A stretch of DNA of 10,679 nt from assembly GCA_031283985.1 (NCBI GenBank), contig JAITAQ010000071.1, forward strand, positions 1 through 10,679, in the 5' to 3' direction. The notes under the pieces are model-generated. The model made no database searches. It worked only from the letters and a program-made list of their open reading frames with translations, and was not told where the DNA came from. The DNA is from Endomicrobium sp. (GTDB lineage Bacteria; Elusimicrobiota; Endomicrobiia; Endomicrobiales; Endomicrobiaceae). This document shows, piece by piece, positions 1-5,437 of the stretch (positions within the stretch are counted from its first letter, which is position 1; every line of letters begins with the position of its first letter). The translations under genes were made by a program, and so were the position numbers.

Positions 1-2
1 TT

Positions 3-446
3 GACTCAAGAGTTATTCTTGATATGTTAGGGGCAGAATCGCTTATGGGAAAAGGCGATATGTTATTTTTGCCGCAGGGTGAGACAAGACCTGTTCGGCT
101 GCAAGGAGCTTTTGTTTCATTAAAAGAAGCGGAGAAAATAATTTCTTTTATAAGTAACCAGAATTTTCCAAGACTCTACGAAGCCGTATCTGTTGAAGTA
201 GAAGGAAAGGGAAATTTTGCCGCTGATAAAGAGAGTAAAGATTTAATTCCTGCTCTGAAACTTATAAGCGAAAGAAGAAGAATATCTCAAGATTTGCTTA
301 AAGCAAATTTCGGCGGATCAGCAAGAGCTACAAATATACTTAGCATTCTTGAAATAGAGGGCTTTATATCAAAGCCAGAAGGCACTAATAAGTGGCAGAT
401 AAATTTTGATAAGATTTCAAAATATCTGGAAGCAAATAATATATGA
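3..446 (+). CDS. ftsK: DNA translocase FtsK, C-terminal part (5' truncated by window edge)
   Basis: FtsK is the septum-anchored ATPase that pumps chromosomal DNA through the division site and activates dimer resolution. The frame is open from base 3, so the window holds only the last 147 codons. The opening residues DSRVILDMLGAESLMGKGDM followed by LFLPQG match the end of the RecA-like motor domain, where family members read SRTILD..GAE.LLGKGDMLFLP. A linker (EAEKIISFI) leads to a C-terminal winged helix of about 60 residues, with RRISQDLLKANF, ARATNILSILEIEGFI and KPEG, equivalent to the FtsK gamma domain that reads polar DNA motifs. The internal ATG at position 24 lies inside the motor domain and is not the real start. 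The TGA stop overlaps the ATG of the lolA relic, so the two were once translationally coupled. Confidence 0.9.
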   Translation, partial: DSRVILDMLGAESLMGKGDMLFLPQGETRPVRLQGAFVSLKEAEKIISFISNQNFPRLYEAVSVEVEGKGNFAADKESKDLIPALKLISERRRISQDLLKANFGGSARATNILSILEIEGFISKPEGTNKWQINFDKISKYLEANNI

Positions 447-1027
447 TAAGAAGTTTTTTAGTTGTGATGTCAGCAAAATTTAGTTATATCGGATGGTTGA
501 TATTAATTTTAATTTTTTCATGCAATGTTACACGTCTCAAGAATCAAGCGACATATTGTTTGATTTTTTTACAAGATTGCAACAAAGCGTAAAAGAAATA
601 AATACTATTAAAGTGGGATTTGCTCAAACTATTTTTTTGAATCTACAGAAAAGAAACAAAAAATTGTCGTAACAGTTTTTGTGAAGAAACCCAACAGTAT
701 ATAACTCAACAAACTCATCAAGAGCAAAAAATTTATATTAATGAAAAGACTATAACGATTTATATGCCGAACGAAAAGCAAGAGTTATTATTGACACTTG
801 GAAAAATTCTGTTGACAGAGGTTTTTCTCCTGCTTCTATTGTGAATTTTGGAAGCTTATATTAAGAAATAAAAAAGACAAATAAAATAATTCTTGATGGT
901 GACAGTGACAGATATGATGATAATCATGTTGTAATTAGGGCATGTCACGATTTTGAGTAATAATCCATTAAAATCTGTCGAGGTTTACAACGGTAAGATA
1001 ACAGGCGTTAAAGGGTTTATAATATAA
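443..1027 (+). pseudogene. lolA: Degraded outer-membrane lipoprotein carrier LolA
   Basis: LolA carries lipoproteins across the periplasm from LolCDE to LolB. The ATG at 443 overlaps the ftsK stop and opens a hydrophobic signal-like stretch (WLILILIFSCN). The reading then moves through several frames. Near 535-670 it reads SQESSDILFDFF, then LQQSVKEINTIKVGFAQT, the usual LolA N-terminal helix. Up to 704 it reads VTVFVKKPNSI, then stop. From about 704 it reads QEQKIYINEKTITIYMPNEK, and from about 785 VIIDTWKNSV then RGFSPASIVNFGS, followed by an in-frame TAA. The tail to 1027 is residual. The order of the conserved blocks (AQT, FVKKPN, INxKTxxIYxP, FSPASIVNFGS) supports LolA. At least three frame changes plus internal stops rule out a functional product. 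It lies 22 bases before pgsA. The family call is fairly sure; exact break points are approximate. Confidence 0.72.
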
Positions 1028-1049
1028 AAGTAATGGTTGGAGAAATATA

Positions 1050-1670
1050 ATGAATTTGGCAAATAAGCTGACTATAGTTAGAATATGTTTAGTACCTTTT
1101 TTTATCTTATTTATGTCGTTAGGAGGATTTTTAAACACAATTCTTGCTTTAATTGTTTTTTTCATGGCGTCAATCACAGATTTTTTTGACGGACATATAG
1201 CAAGAAAACAGAAAACTATAACGTCTTTAGGTATTTTTTTAGATCCTTTAGCTGACAAATTGTTAATATCTTCGGCATTTATATGTTTTGTAGGCATACC
1301 ATACCTTAGAATAGTGTCGTGGATGGTTATATCGATAATATCTAGGGAGTTTTTAATAACGGGACTTCGCTCAATCGCAGCGTATAAAAATGTAATCATA
1401 CCTGCAGATAGGTTAGGTAAATTTAAAACTACATTGCAAATTGTAGTTATTATAACTACGTTGACAATCATAATAATTAACGAAGCGTTTGCTAAATATG
1501 GAGGCATTTCGATTGATTTTTTTAAATTTTATAATATTGGAGCATATTCTTATGTAATTGTTGCAATAGAAAAAATTCCATATTGGCTTACTTTTTTGGC
1601 AGCTATCTTTACAATTTTTTCTGGTGCAAATTATGTGTTTAAATATAAAAGTTTATTAGCTTTGAAATAA
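1050..1670 (+). CDS. pgsA: CDP-diacylglycerol--glycerol-3-phosphate 3-phosphatidyltransferase
   Basis: This integral membrane enzyme joins CDP-diacylglycerol and glycerol-3-phosphate to make phosphatidylglycerophosphate, the committed step to phosphatidylglycerol and cardiolipin. The CDP-alcohol phosphotransferase signature is complete: D44, D47, G48, A51, R52, G61, D65 and D69 (TDFFDGHIAR ... GIFLDPLADK). The N-terminus NLANKLTIVRICLVPFF is also typical. Several hydrophobic segments follow, at about 13-43, 73-95, 125-148 and 165-200. At 206 residues it is slightly longer than common PgsA proteins; the extra length lies near residues 150-175 (DFFKFYNIGAYSY). GGAG at 1039-1042 lies 7 bases before the ATG. 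Its TAA shares one base with the pgpA ATG, so the two steps of phosphatidylglycerol synthesis are coupled. Confidence 0.93.
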   Translation: MNLANKLTIVRICLVPFFILFMSLGGFLNTILALIVFFMASITDFFDGHIARKQKTITSLGIFLDPLADKLLISSAFICFVGIPYLRIVSWMVISIISREFLITGLRSIAAYKNVIIPADRLGKFKTTLQIVVIITTLTIIIINEAFAKYGGISIDFFKFYNIGAYSYVIVAIEKIPYWLTFLAAIFTIFSGANYVFKYKSLLALK

Positions 1671-2131
1671 TGAATAAAATAATAATTTTTTTTTCTTCGG
1701 TAGCTTATTTAGGGTATATTAGGCATGCTCCAGGAACTTTTGGCAGCTTAGCAGGCGTTTTGTTTTGGAGATTTTTTATGCCGGATAGTGCTTTAGTTGA
1801 ACTGTGTTCTTTAGTTGCGATATTTTTTATTTCTATTTTCTTTTCTTCTCTGACTGAAGATATTTACAAAACAAAAGATGATCATAGAATAGTTATTGAT
1901 GAAGTTGCAGGTATGTGGTTTTCTTTGGCCTTGTTGCCGAAAAATTTCTTATTTTTTCTTTTAGGATTTTTATTGTTTAGGTTATTTGATATAAAAAAAC
2001 CTTGGATAATAAAATCAGTTCAAGATCTTAAAGGCGGTTTTGGCGTTACAATAGACGATGTTATAGCTGGAATATTTACAAACTTTACACTTCAAATTGT
2101 AAATTTTGTTTTACTTAAAATAACTAAATAG
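1670..2131 (+). CDS. pgpA: Phosphatidylglycerophosphatase A
   Basis: PgpA removes the phosphate from phosphatidylglycerophosphate at the inner membrane, giving phosphatidylglycerol; it acts directly on the product of the upstream pgsA. Conserved family blocks are visible in order: GYIRHAPGTFGSLAGV (15-30), HRIVIDEVAGMW (72-83, with the acidic pair D77/E78), FRLFDIKKPW (103-112) and QDLKGGFGVTIDDVIAG (118-134, with D129/D130). These acidic residues form the Mg2+-dependent site in the family. Hydrophobic segments lie near 24-37, 44-60, 82-105 and 130-149. The length of 153 residues is normal. The start overlaps the pgsA stop as TAATG and has no strong ribosome site of its own, which points to translation by re-initiation. 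Confidence 0.92.
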   Translation: MNKIIIFFSSVAYLGYIRHAPGTFGSLAGVLFWRFFMPDSALVELCSLVAIFFISIFFSSLTEDIYKTKDDHRIVIDEVAGMWFSLALLPKNFLFFLLGFLLFRLFDIKKPWIIKSVQDLKGGFGVTIDDVIAGIFTNFTLQIVNFVLLKITK

Positions 2132-2138
2132 GATAAAA

Positions 2139-2774
2139 ATGATTAAAATAAAAAAAGTAAGAACTGGAACTATTGACGAAAATTGTTATCTGGTTTACGA
2201 CGCAGATACCAAATATGTGGCTATCATAGATCCAGGTGAAAACGCCAATCAGATTATCAGTGTTATAGAGTCGGAAAATTTAAAGCCTGAGATTCTTATT
2301 AACACGCATGGACATTACGATCATGTTATAGCAGACGATAAAATTCGTTTAAACTATAAAGTGCCGTTAGCAGTTCACAAAGATGACGTTGAGATGCTTG
2401 CAGACTCTGAGAAAAATTATTCTCTTATTAGCGGTATTCCAGTAAGTATTAAAGATCCTGAAATTTTACTTGAAGACAATCAAGAGATAAAATTATCTTT
2501 TATTACATTCAAAATTTTGGGTACACCAGGCCATTCAAAAGGCGGCATATGCTTATTATTTGGGTCATATTTATTTACGGGCGACACTCTTTTTGCAGGT
2601 GCTATAGGCAGAACTGATTTATGGGGCGGAAATAGCGAAGAGCTTTTAAAATCACTTGAAAAACTAAAAAAGTTAGATCCTTATATCACAGTTTGTCCTG
2701 GACACAGAAGTATGACCACAATTTCCAATGAGCTTAGACATAATCCATTTTTAAAATCTGAACATATCGGATAG
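2139..2774 (+). CDS. Metallo-beta-lactamase-fold hydrolase, glyoxalase II-like
   Basis: A soluble hydrolase of the metallo-beta-lactamase superfamily, closest in layout to the small YcbL/glyoxalase II-like group (about 200-215 residues). The metal motif THGHYDH supplies H57, H59, D61 and H62. H132 lies in GTPGHSKGG, D149 in FTGDTLF and H189 in VCPGH, so all usual zinc ligands are present. FTGDTLFAGAIGRTDLWGG is typical of this subgroup. After the last ligand, families commonly read PGHGPxTTI; here it reads PGHRSMTTI, a local change beside the site but not of a ligand. The substrate cannot be told from sequence; a thioester such as an acyl-glutathione-like compound is a guess. An AGGA overlapping the pgpA stop serves the ATG 7 bases after that stop, so it is the last gene of the same run. 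Relatives are often loosely labelled hydroxyacylglutathione hydrolase. Confidence 0.88.
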   Translation: MIKIKKVRTGTIDENCYLVYDADTKYVAIIDPGENANQIISVIESENLKPEILINTHGHYDHVIADDKIRLNYKVPLAVHKDDVEMLADSEKNYSLISGIPVSIKDPEILLEDNQEIKLSFITFKILGTPGHSKGGICLLFGSYLFTGDTLFAGAIGRTDLWGGNSEELLKSLEKLKKLDPYITVCPGHRSMTTISNELRHNPFLKSEHIG

Positions 2775-2787
2775 GTTTCACTCTTAC

Positions 2788-2925
2788 CTACCTGATAAAC
2801 TCAGTTTTAAAAGTCAATAATTTCCCAACCTCAACGCAGCGTCGATTAAGTACTGCTTTGTTTGAACATGATGCTAAAAAAATATCAGTATAAACAAGAA
2901 ATAAAGTGGAAAGTTTTTTCTTCAT
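2788..2925 (-). pseudogene. Lipoprotein signal-peptide relic
   Basis: On the minus strand an ATG at 2925 opens a 45-codon frame. It begins MKKKLSTLFLVYTDIFLASC: a positive N-terminus, a hydrophobic stretch, and a lipobox LASC with Cys20 as the expected lipidated residue. SNKAVLNRRC and some 15 more residues follow, then TAG. The strong Shine-Dalgarno AAAGGAG (2952-2946) is spaced 9 bases from a different ATG at 2936. That ATG encodes only four codons (MTNK) and stops in a TGA overlapping the lipoprotein ATG. The charged residue in the hydrophobic core (D14) and the sudden stop suggest the N-terminal remains of a longer lipoprotein gene. A genuine 45-residue lipoprotein made by coupling to a mini-leader cannot be excluded. 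The mature part is not recognised. Confidence 0.45.
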
Positions 2926-2945
2926 TTGTTTGTCATTTATAAAAT

Positions 2946-2963
2946 CTCCTTTACAAAAAGGAG
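2946..2963 (-). promoter_or_regulatory. Hairpin enclosing a Shine-Dalgarno site
   Basis: Read on the minus strand, CTCCTTT - TTGT - AAAGGAG forms a perfect 7-bp stem with a 4-base loop. The right arm is itself the ribosome site for the small frames at 2936 and 2925. Such pairing would hide the site unless melted or bound by a factor. Downstream there is AT-rich sequence but no clear T-run, so a terminator is less likely. Whether it regulates anything now is doubtful, because the gene it serves looks truncated. Confidence 0.4.
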
Positions 2964-2997
2964 TATAACGAATTATTTCTTTTTCTTTATAGATTTT

Positions 2998-3019
2998 TTG
3001 TGAATTTTTTGTAAAATCT
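2998..3019 (+). promoter_or_regulatory. Promoter-like element (orphan)
   Basis: This 22-base element ends in TTTTTGTAAAATCT and matches 20 of 22 positions of the -10 half of the DUF1015 promoter at 9566-9587. TAAAAT at 3012-3017 would be the -10 box. No TTGACA-like hexamer lies 16-18 bases upstream (that position reads ATAGAT), so it would be a weak or eroded promoter. The first reading downstream is the degraded stretch starting at 3037. Confidence 0.35.
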
Positions 3020-3036
3020 AAAACTTAAAGATAAAA

Positions 3037-3190
3037 ATGGACATAAATATCTTATTTTCTAGTAATTATCTTGAAATCGTGTCCAAGTGAAAATTTATCT
3101 AAGAGAGTTCTTAGGAAAGGAAGATTCGTAAAAATAAAGTAGTCGTAGATATTATATATTTTTATGAAAAGTTAGATACATCTAAATACT
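3037..3190 (+). pseudogene. Possible ferrochelatase N-terminal relic
   Basis: An ATG at 3037 begins MDINILFSSN and soon hits a stop. In the other frames the same stretch reads YLREFLGKED (near 3090-3120) and then VVVDIIYFYEKL (near 3140-3172). Ferrochelatases begin with a similar order: a short LLxNxGSP strand, then VRxYLREFLxDxRVIDxPxxxxKLL. The resemblance covers only about 45 residues, needs two frame changes, and is from memory of the family, so this is a weak call. Chance reading of AT-rich sequence is the alternative. No other heme gene is in the window. Confidence 0.22.
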
Positions 3191-3215
3191 TTCTGTAGCT
3201 TTTCATAAAATTTTT
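3160..3215 (+). terminator. AT-rich hairpin with T-run, terminator-like
   Basis: TTTTATGAAAAG (3160-3171) pairs perfectly with CTTTTCATAAAA (3199-3210), a 12-bp stem. TTTTT follows at 3211-3215 on the plus strand. The 27-base loop contains a second small inverted repeat, TTAGAT-AC-ATCTAA (3172-3185). The stem is almost all A-T, so it would be a weak intrinsic terminator. It could close the phospholipid/hydrolase transcript or a lost gene, or be a chance product of base composition. Confidence 0.3.
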
Positions 3216-3307
3216 GCAATCACATTTATGTCATCGCTGCTCGTATCTCGTATATTTAATAATATAAATTTTAAAACGAATTTTTATTTTTATAAACAAA
3301 ATTATTG

Positions 3308-3313
3308 TATAAT
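3308..3313 (+). promoter_or_regulatory. TATAAT box upstream of the nuclease gene
   Basis: A perfect -10 hexamer, TATAAT, lies about 127 bases before the nuclease ATG. There is no good -35 hexamer at 16-18 bases upstream; the region is mostly T and A. It is the best candidate for starting the nuclease transcript, but such boxes occur by chance in DNA this AT-rich. Confidence 0.25.
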
Positions 3314-3439
3314 TACATCTATTAAACACAATGTAAACATGCTTGGTTTTTTTAACGACATAGCAAAAATTATTAAATGTGACGTTATAAAAGAATTTGC
3401 TTTGTTGCTTTTTATAAGCGTAAAATTTTTAGGAAAAAT

Positions 3440-4183
3440 ATGAGCAGACAAGAATTTAAGATAAGTTATTCCAGAGTAAATACATATTTATTTTGTCCGT
3501 ACAAATATAAACTTGTATATTTGGATAATTTTCATATTCCAGTAAATTCAGACATTACTTTTGGACATATTATTCATAAAACGCTTGAACGGTTTCATGT
3601 CGGTGGAGAGCAGTCTAGCGATGCTTTGTTTAAGTGTTACGACAATGCATGGAAAAATGACGGTTTTAAAGATTCTCAACAGATTTTTGAATATTATCGT
3701 CGCGGAAATCAAATGCTTGAAAATTATTACACATATTTTTGTGAGGCAAAATCTGAAGTTTTATATGTTGAAAAATCATTTGACACAAATATAGGAAAGT
3801 ATAAATTTGTTGGAATCATTGATAGAATAGACAAACATCTCGATGGCACATACGAAGTTATAGATTATAAAACGCATGTCCAAATTTGGGAACAAGGACG
3901 TGTTGATAAAGATTTACAATTAACTTTTTACGCTTATGCCTGCAAGAACATTCTTGGTTTTAATCCTGATAAAATATCCATTTATTTCTTGTCGAACAAT
4001 AAAAAGATGTATACAAAAAGAACTCAAGATGATATAAATAATGCTATAAATACGGCAATTGATATTGCTGGAAAAATAGTTGCGGAAAATTTTGATCATG
4101 ATTTGTCAAAATGTTTTGTTTGTGATTTTAGATTTAAATGTAAATATTCGCAATATAGAGAAGTCGCAGCAAAGACAGTATAA
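3440..4183 (+). CDS. RecB/Cas4-type PD-(D/E)XK nuclease with probable 4Fe-4S cluster
   Basis: A 247-residue stand-alone nuclease-domain protein of the RecB/AddB/Cas4 group (PDDEXK_1-like). The N-terminus SYSRVNTYLFCPYKYKLVY (9-27) and GHIIHKTLERFH (42-53, with H46) are typical entry motifs. The active site is GIIDRID (D128), then YEVIDYKTH (D142 and K144), then the downstream Q160-L161-xx-Y164 helix. Cys19 together with C225, C228 and C234 (CFVCDFRFKC) gives the C ... CxxCx5C arrangement that holds a 4Fe-4S cluster in Cas4 and AddB. All key residues are present, so it looks active, probably as a DNA exonuclease. There is no helicase, AddA/AddB partner, cas1/cas2 or CRISPR array beside it, so it belongs to the widespread solitary family with unknown role, likely DNA repair. 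AGGA at 3431-3434 supports this start. It is an intact gene with decayed sequence on both sides. Confidence 0.87.
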   Translation: MSRQEFKISYSRVNTYLFCPYKYKLVYLDNFHIPVNSDITFGHIIHKTLERFHVGGEQSSDALFKCYDNAWKNDGFKDSQQIFEYYRRGNQMLENYYTYFCEAKSEVLYVEKSFDTNIGKYKFVGIIDRIDKHLDGTYEVIDYKTHVQIWEQGRVDKDLQLTFYAYACKNILGFNPDKISIYFLSNNKKMYTKRTQDDINNAINTAIDIAGKIVAENFDHDLSKCFVCDFRFKCKYSQYREVAAKTV

Positions 4184-4239
4184 ATATAGAGCTATACAGA
4201 AATAGACTCGTTAATAATAATAGATGCTTTCAATTAAAA

Positions 4240-4268
4240 TTGCATTTTAATCGTTAAGATATTATATT
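4240..4268 (+). promoter_or_regulatory. Possible promoter and inverted repeat before the toxin-antitoxin relic
   Basis: TTGCAT (4240-4245), 17 bases, TATATT (4263-4268) resembles a sigma-70 promoter. It overlaps an inverted repeat, ATTAAAAT-TGC-ATTTTAAT (4233-4251), placed where an autoregulating antitoxin would bind. Transcription would begin just before the toxin scrap. Because most of the toxin gene is missing, the original promoter may have been lost and this may be chance. Confidence 0.25.
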
Positions 4269-4269
4269 G

Positions 4270-4331
4270 GTACTAGAAATTAAGAGATTACTTTAAGTAT
4301 GGTGGAATATGAGCAAAGAAAAAATAGATAA
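4270..4331 (+). pseudogene. C-terminal scrap of a HigB/Gp49-like toxin
   Basis: The bases immediately before the antitoxin can be read, with frame changes near 4293-4304, as approximately EIKRLLKYWWEYEQRKNR; the last segment (VEYEQRKNR) ends in TAA at 4329-4331. Toxins of the HI1419/Gp49-like RelE superfamily commonly end with a helix of the type DIxxAxxYWxxYxxR and overlap the start of the downstream antitoxin gene. Here the antitoxin ATG (4309) lies inside this tail. Only about 18 codons are recognisable; the rest of the toxin (normally about 100 residues) is absent, replaced by the preceding nuclease gap. The toxin-first order and overlap support the reading, but the scrap is short. Confidence 0.4.
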
Positions 4332-4648
4332 AAAAAGATTGGTATATAGAAAACGAAACTTTTAGAGAACACTTTACTAAAATTTTAAAAGAAAATCCTA
4401 AAAGAATAAAATCTTTTAAGACTAGTGTTGTAAGAAAGTATAACGAAATAAAAGATTTAGTTGCCTTTTTGGAAAATTTTAAAATTATCGCTATAGGAGA
4501 AGTTAAAACTAGCAAAATAGCTAAAGAGAGAAAGATGAAAAGTCCAAATGTCTATCGTATTTTGTCAAAAGACAGCAATCCGTCTTTTGCAAACTTGTCG
4601 GCTATTGTGTGCAATCTTGATTTTGGCTTTGTTGTTAAGGTTGCTTAG
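4309..4648 (+). pseudogene. HigA-like antitoxin (XRE-type HTH), interrupted by +1 in an A7 tract
   Basis: From the ATG at 4309 the frame reads MSKEKIDKK and reaches an A7 run (4330-4336). Without correction it ends at a TAG after RKRNF. Removing one A restores an open frame of 112 codons to the TAG at 4646-4648: DWYIENETFREHF ... KILKENPKRIKSF ... LVAFLENF, then a helix-turn-helix region (TSKIAKERKMKSPNVYRIL, SKDSNPSFANLSAIV) and FGFVVKVA. The C-terminal block, with (S)xxxYRxLSxDxNPxFxxLxxI, is the hallmark of the putative addiction-module antidote family (HI1420/HigA-like). The rest of the frame has no further damage, so the break is recent or is bypassed by slippage at the A-run. Only a weak GGTGG precedes the ATG. 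It normally represses its own operon and neutralises the upstream toxin; here that toxin is gone. Confidence 0.65.
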
Positions 4649-4687
4649 AAATTTTGAAGGTAGTATAAAAATATGGGAGTATAAAAA

Positions 4688-5437
4688 ATGAAGTCACTGA
4701 CAGTAGTGAAATTTGGCGGTAGTTTAACAAAAAATCCAAAAGTGCAAGCTAAATTTCTTAAAGAGATTGCAGAAATTTCTCGAAGACAAAGATTTATTTT
4801 AGTTCATGGTGGCGGTCCGGAAATTAACGCTATGCTTGAGAAGTTTTTTGTTACAAGCAAATTCGTGAATGGTTTAAGATATACAGATGCCAATACTATT
4901 TCTCTTGTGGAGCTTGCATTAAGCGGTAAAGTAAACAGAATTCTTACAACGGAGCTTATTAAAAATGGAGCAAACGCAGTGGGCATTTCTGGCAAAGACG
5001 GTAAAAGCGTAATTTGCAAACAAATTAAAGAACTTGGTTTTGTAGGAGATCCTGTAAAAGTAAATAAAAAGCTGATAGAAGTTTTATTAAACGCGGGGTT
5101 TTTGCCTATTGTAGCATCAATTGCTCAAGATGCTGTAGGAAACGTTATGAACGTTAACGCAGATTCCCTAGCATCTTCTCTAGCATCGGCATTCAAAGTA
5201 GAAAAATTAATATTTTTAACAAATGTTCCAGGCGTTTTTAATAAAAACAAAAAAATAATTAAAGAGATAAAAATAAAAGACGTTGACGTTTTGATAAAAA
5301 GCGAAGCTATAATAGGTGGTATGATTCCAAAAATTAAAGGATGTGTTAACTCAGTAAAGAAAGGTGTTAAGGAAGTTTGGATAGCTGATGGAAAAAGCGG
5401 AATAAAAAATATTAAAGGAACAGTAATAAAGAAATGA
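4688..5437 (+). CDS. argB: Acetylglutamate kinase
   Basis: ArgB phosphorylates N-acetyl-L-glutamate with ATP, the second step of arginine synthesis. Amino-acid kinase motifs are complete: VVKFGGSL (catalytic K8, G10, G11), LVHGGGPEIN (G41-G43), GLRYTD (R64), GISGKDG (99-105), NVNADSLASSLA (155-166), LTNVPGVFN (177-185) and GGMIPKI (second lysine K215). At 249 residues it resembles the short Escherichia coli-type enzyme. It lacks the N-terminal helix of about 20-40 residues that lets longer hexameric forms respond to arginine, so feedback inhibition by arginine is not expected (inference). GGGAG at 4675-4679 lies 8 bases before the ATG. A weak promoter-like pair, TTGCTT (4641-4646) and TATAAA (4664-4669), sits just upstream. 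The TGA stop overlaps the argD start. Confidence 0.94.
   Translation: MKSLTVVKFGGSLTKNPKVQAKFLKEIAEISRRQRFILVHGGGPEINAMLEKFFVTSKFVNGLRYTDANTISLVELALSGKVNRILTTELIKNGANAVGISGKDGKSVICKQIKELGFVGDPVKVNKKLIEVLLNAGFLPIVASIAQDAVGNVMNVNADSLASSLASAFKVEKLIFLTNVPGVFNKNKKIIKEIKIKDVDVLIKSEAIIGGMIPKIKGCVNSVKKGVKEVWIADGKSGIKNIKGTVIKK

Larger units (their letters stand above)
2775..3439. other. Gene-poor decayed stretch between hydrolase and nuclease genes
   Basis: There is no intact recognisable gene in these 665 bases. From left to right I see a minus-strand lipoprotein N-terminal relic (2788-2925) with its ribosome site in a hairpin (2946-2963), a plus-strand promoter-like element (2998-3019), a stretch that can be read in shifting frames as the start of a ferrochelatase-like protein (3037-3190), an AT-rich hairpin followed by five Ts (3160-3215), and a TATAAT box (3308-3313). 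A 71-codon frame at 3228-3443 runs into the nuclease start, but it has no ribosome site and no recognisable motif. Confidence 0.6.

Noticed and set aside
968..1507. Minus-strand frame of 179 codons
   Set aside because: It lies opposite pgsA, has no family motif, and pgsA on the other strand has a complete catalytic signature and a ribosome site.
3228..3443. Plus-strand frame of 71 codons ending in an ATGA overlap with the nuclease
   Set aside because: No Shine-Dalgarno, no recognised motif, strongly AT-driven composition, and a TATAAT box in its middle. The overlap alone is not enough.
3561..3794. Plus-strand frame inside the nuclease gene
   Set aside because: Shadow of the conserved nuclease frame, with no motif.
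4288..4515. Minus-strand hydrophobic frame of 75 codons
   Set aside because: Complement of the lysine-rich antitoxin; its apparent hydrophobicity comes from AAA/GAA codons read backwards.
3440..4648. A CRISPR-like module built on the Cas4-like nuclease and the adjacent HTH protein
   Set aside because: No repeats with spacers, no cas1 or cas2, and the HTH gene is a typical antitoxin with its own toxin scrap; the two are separated by decayed sequence.
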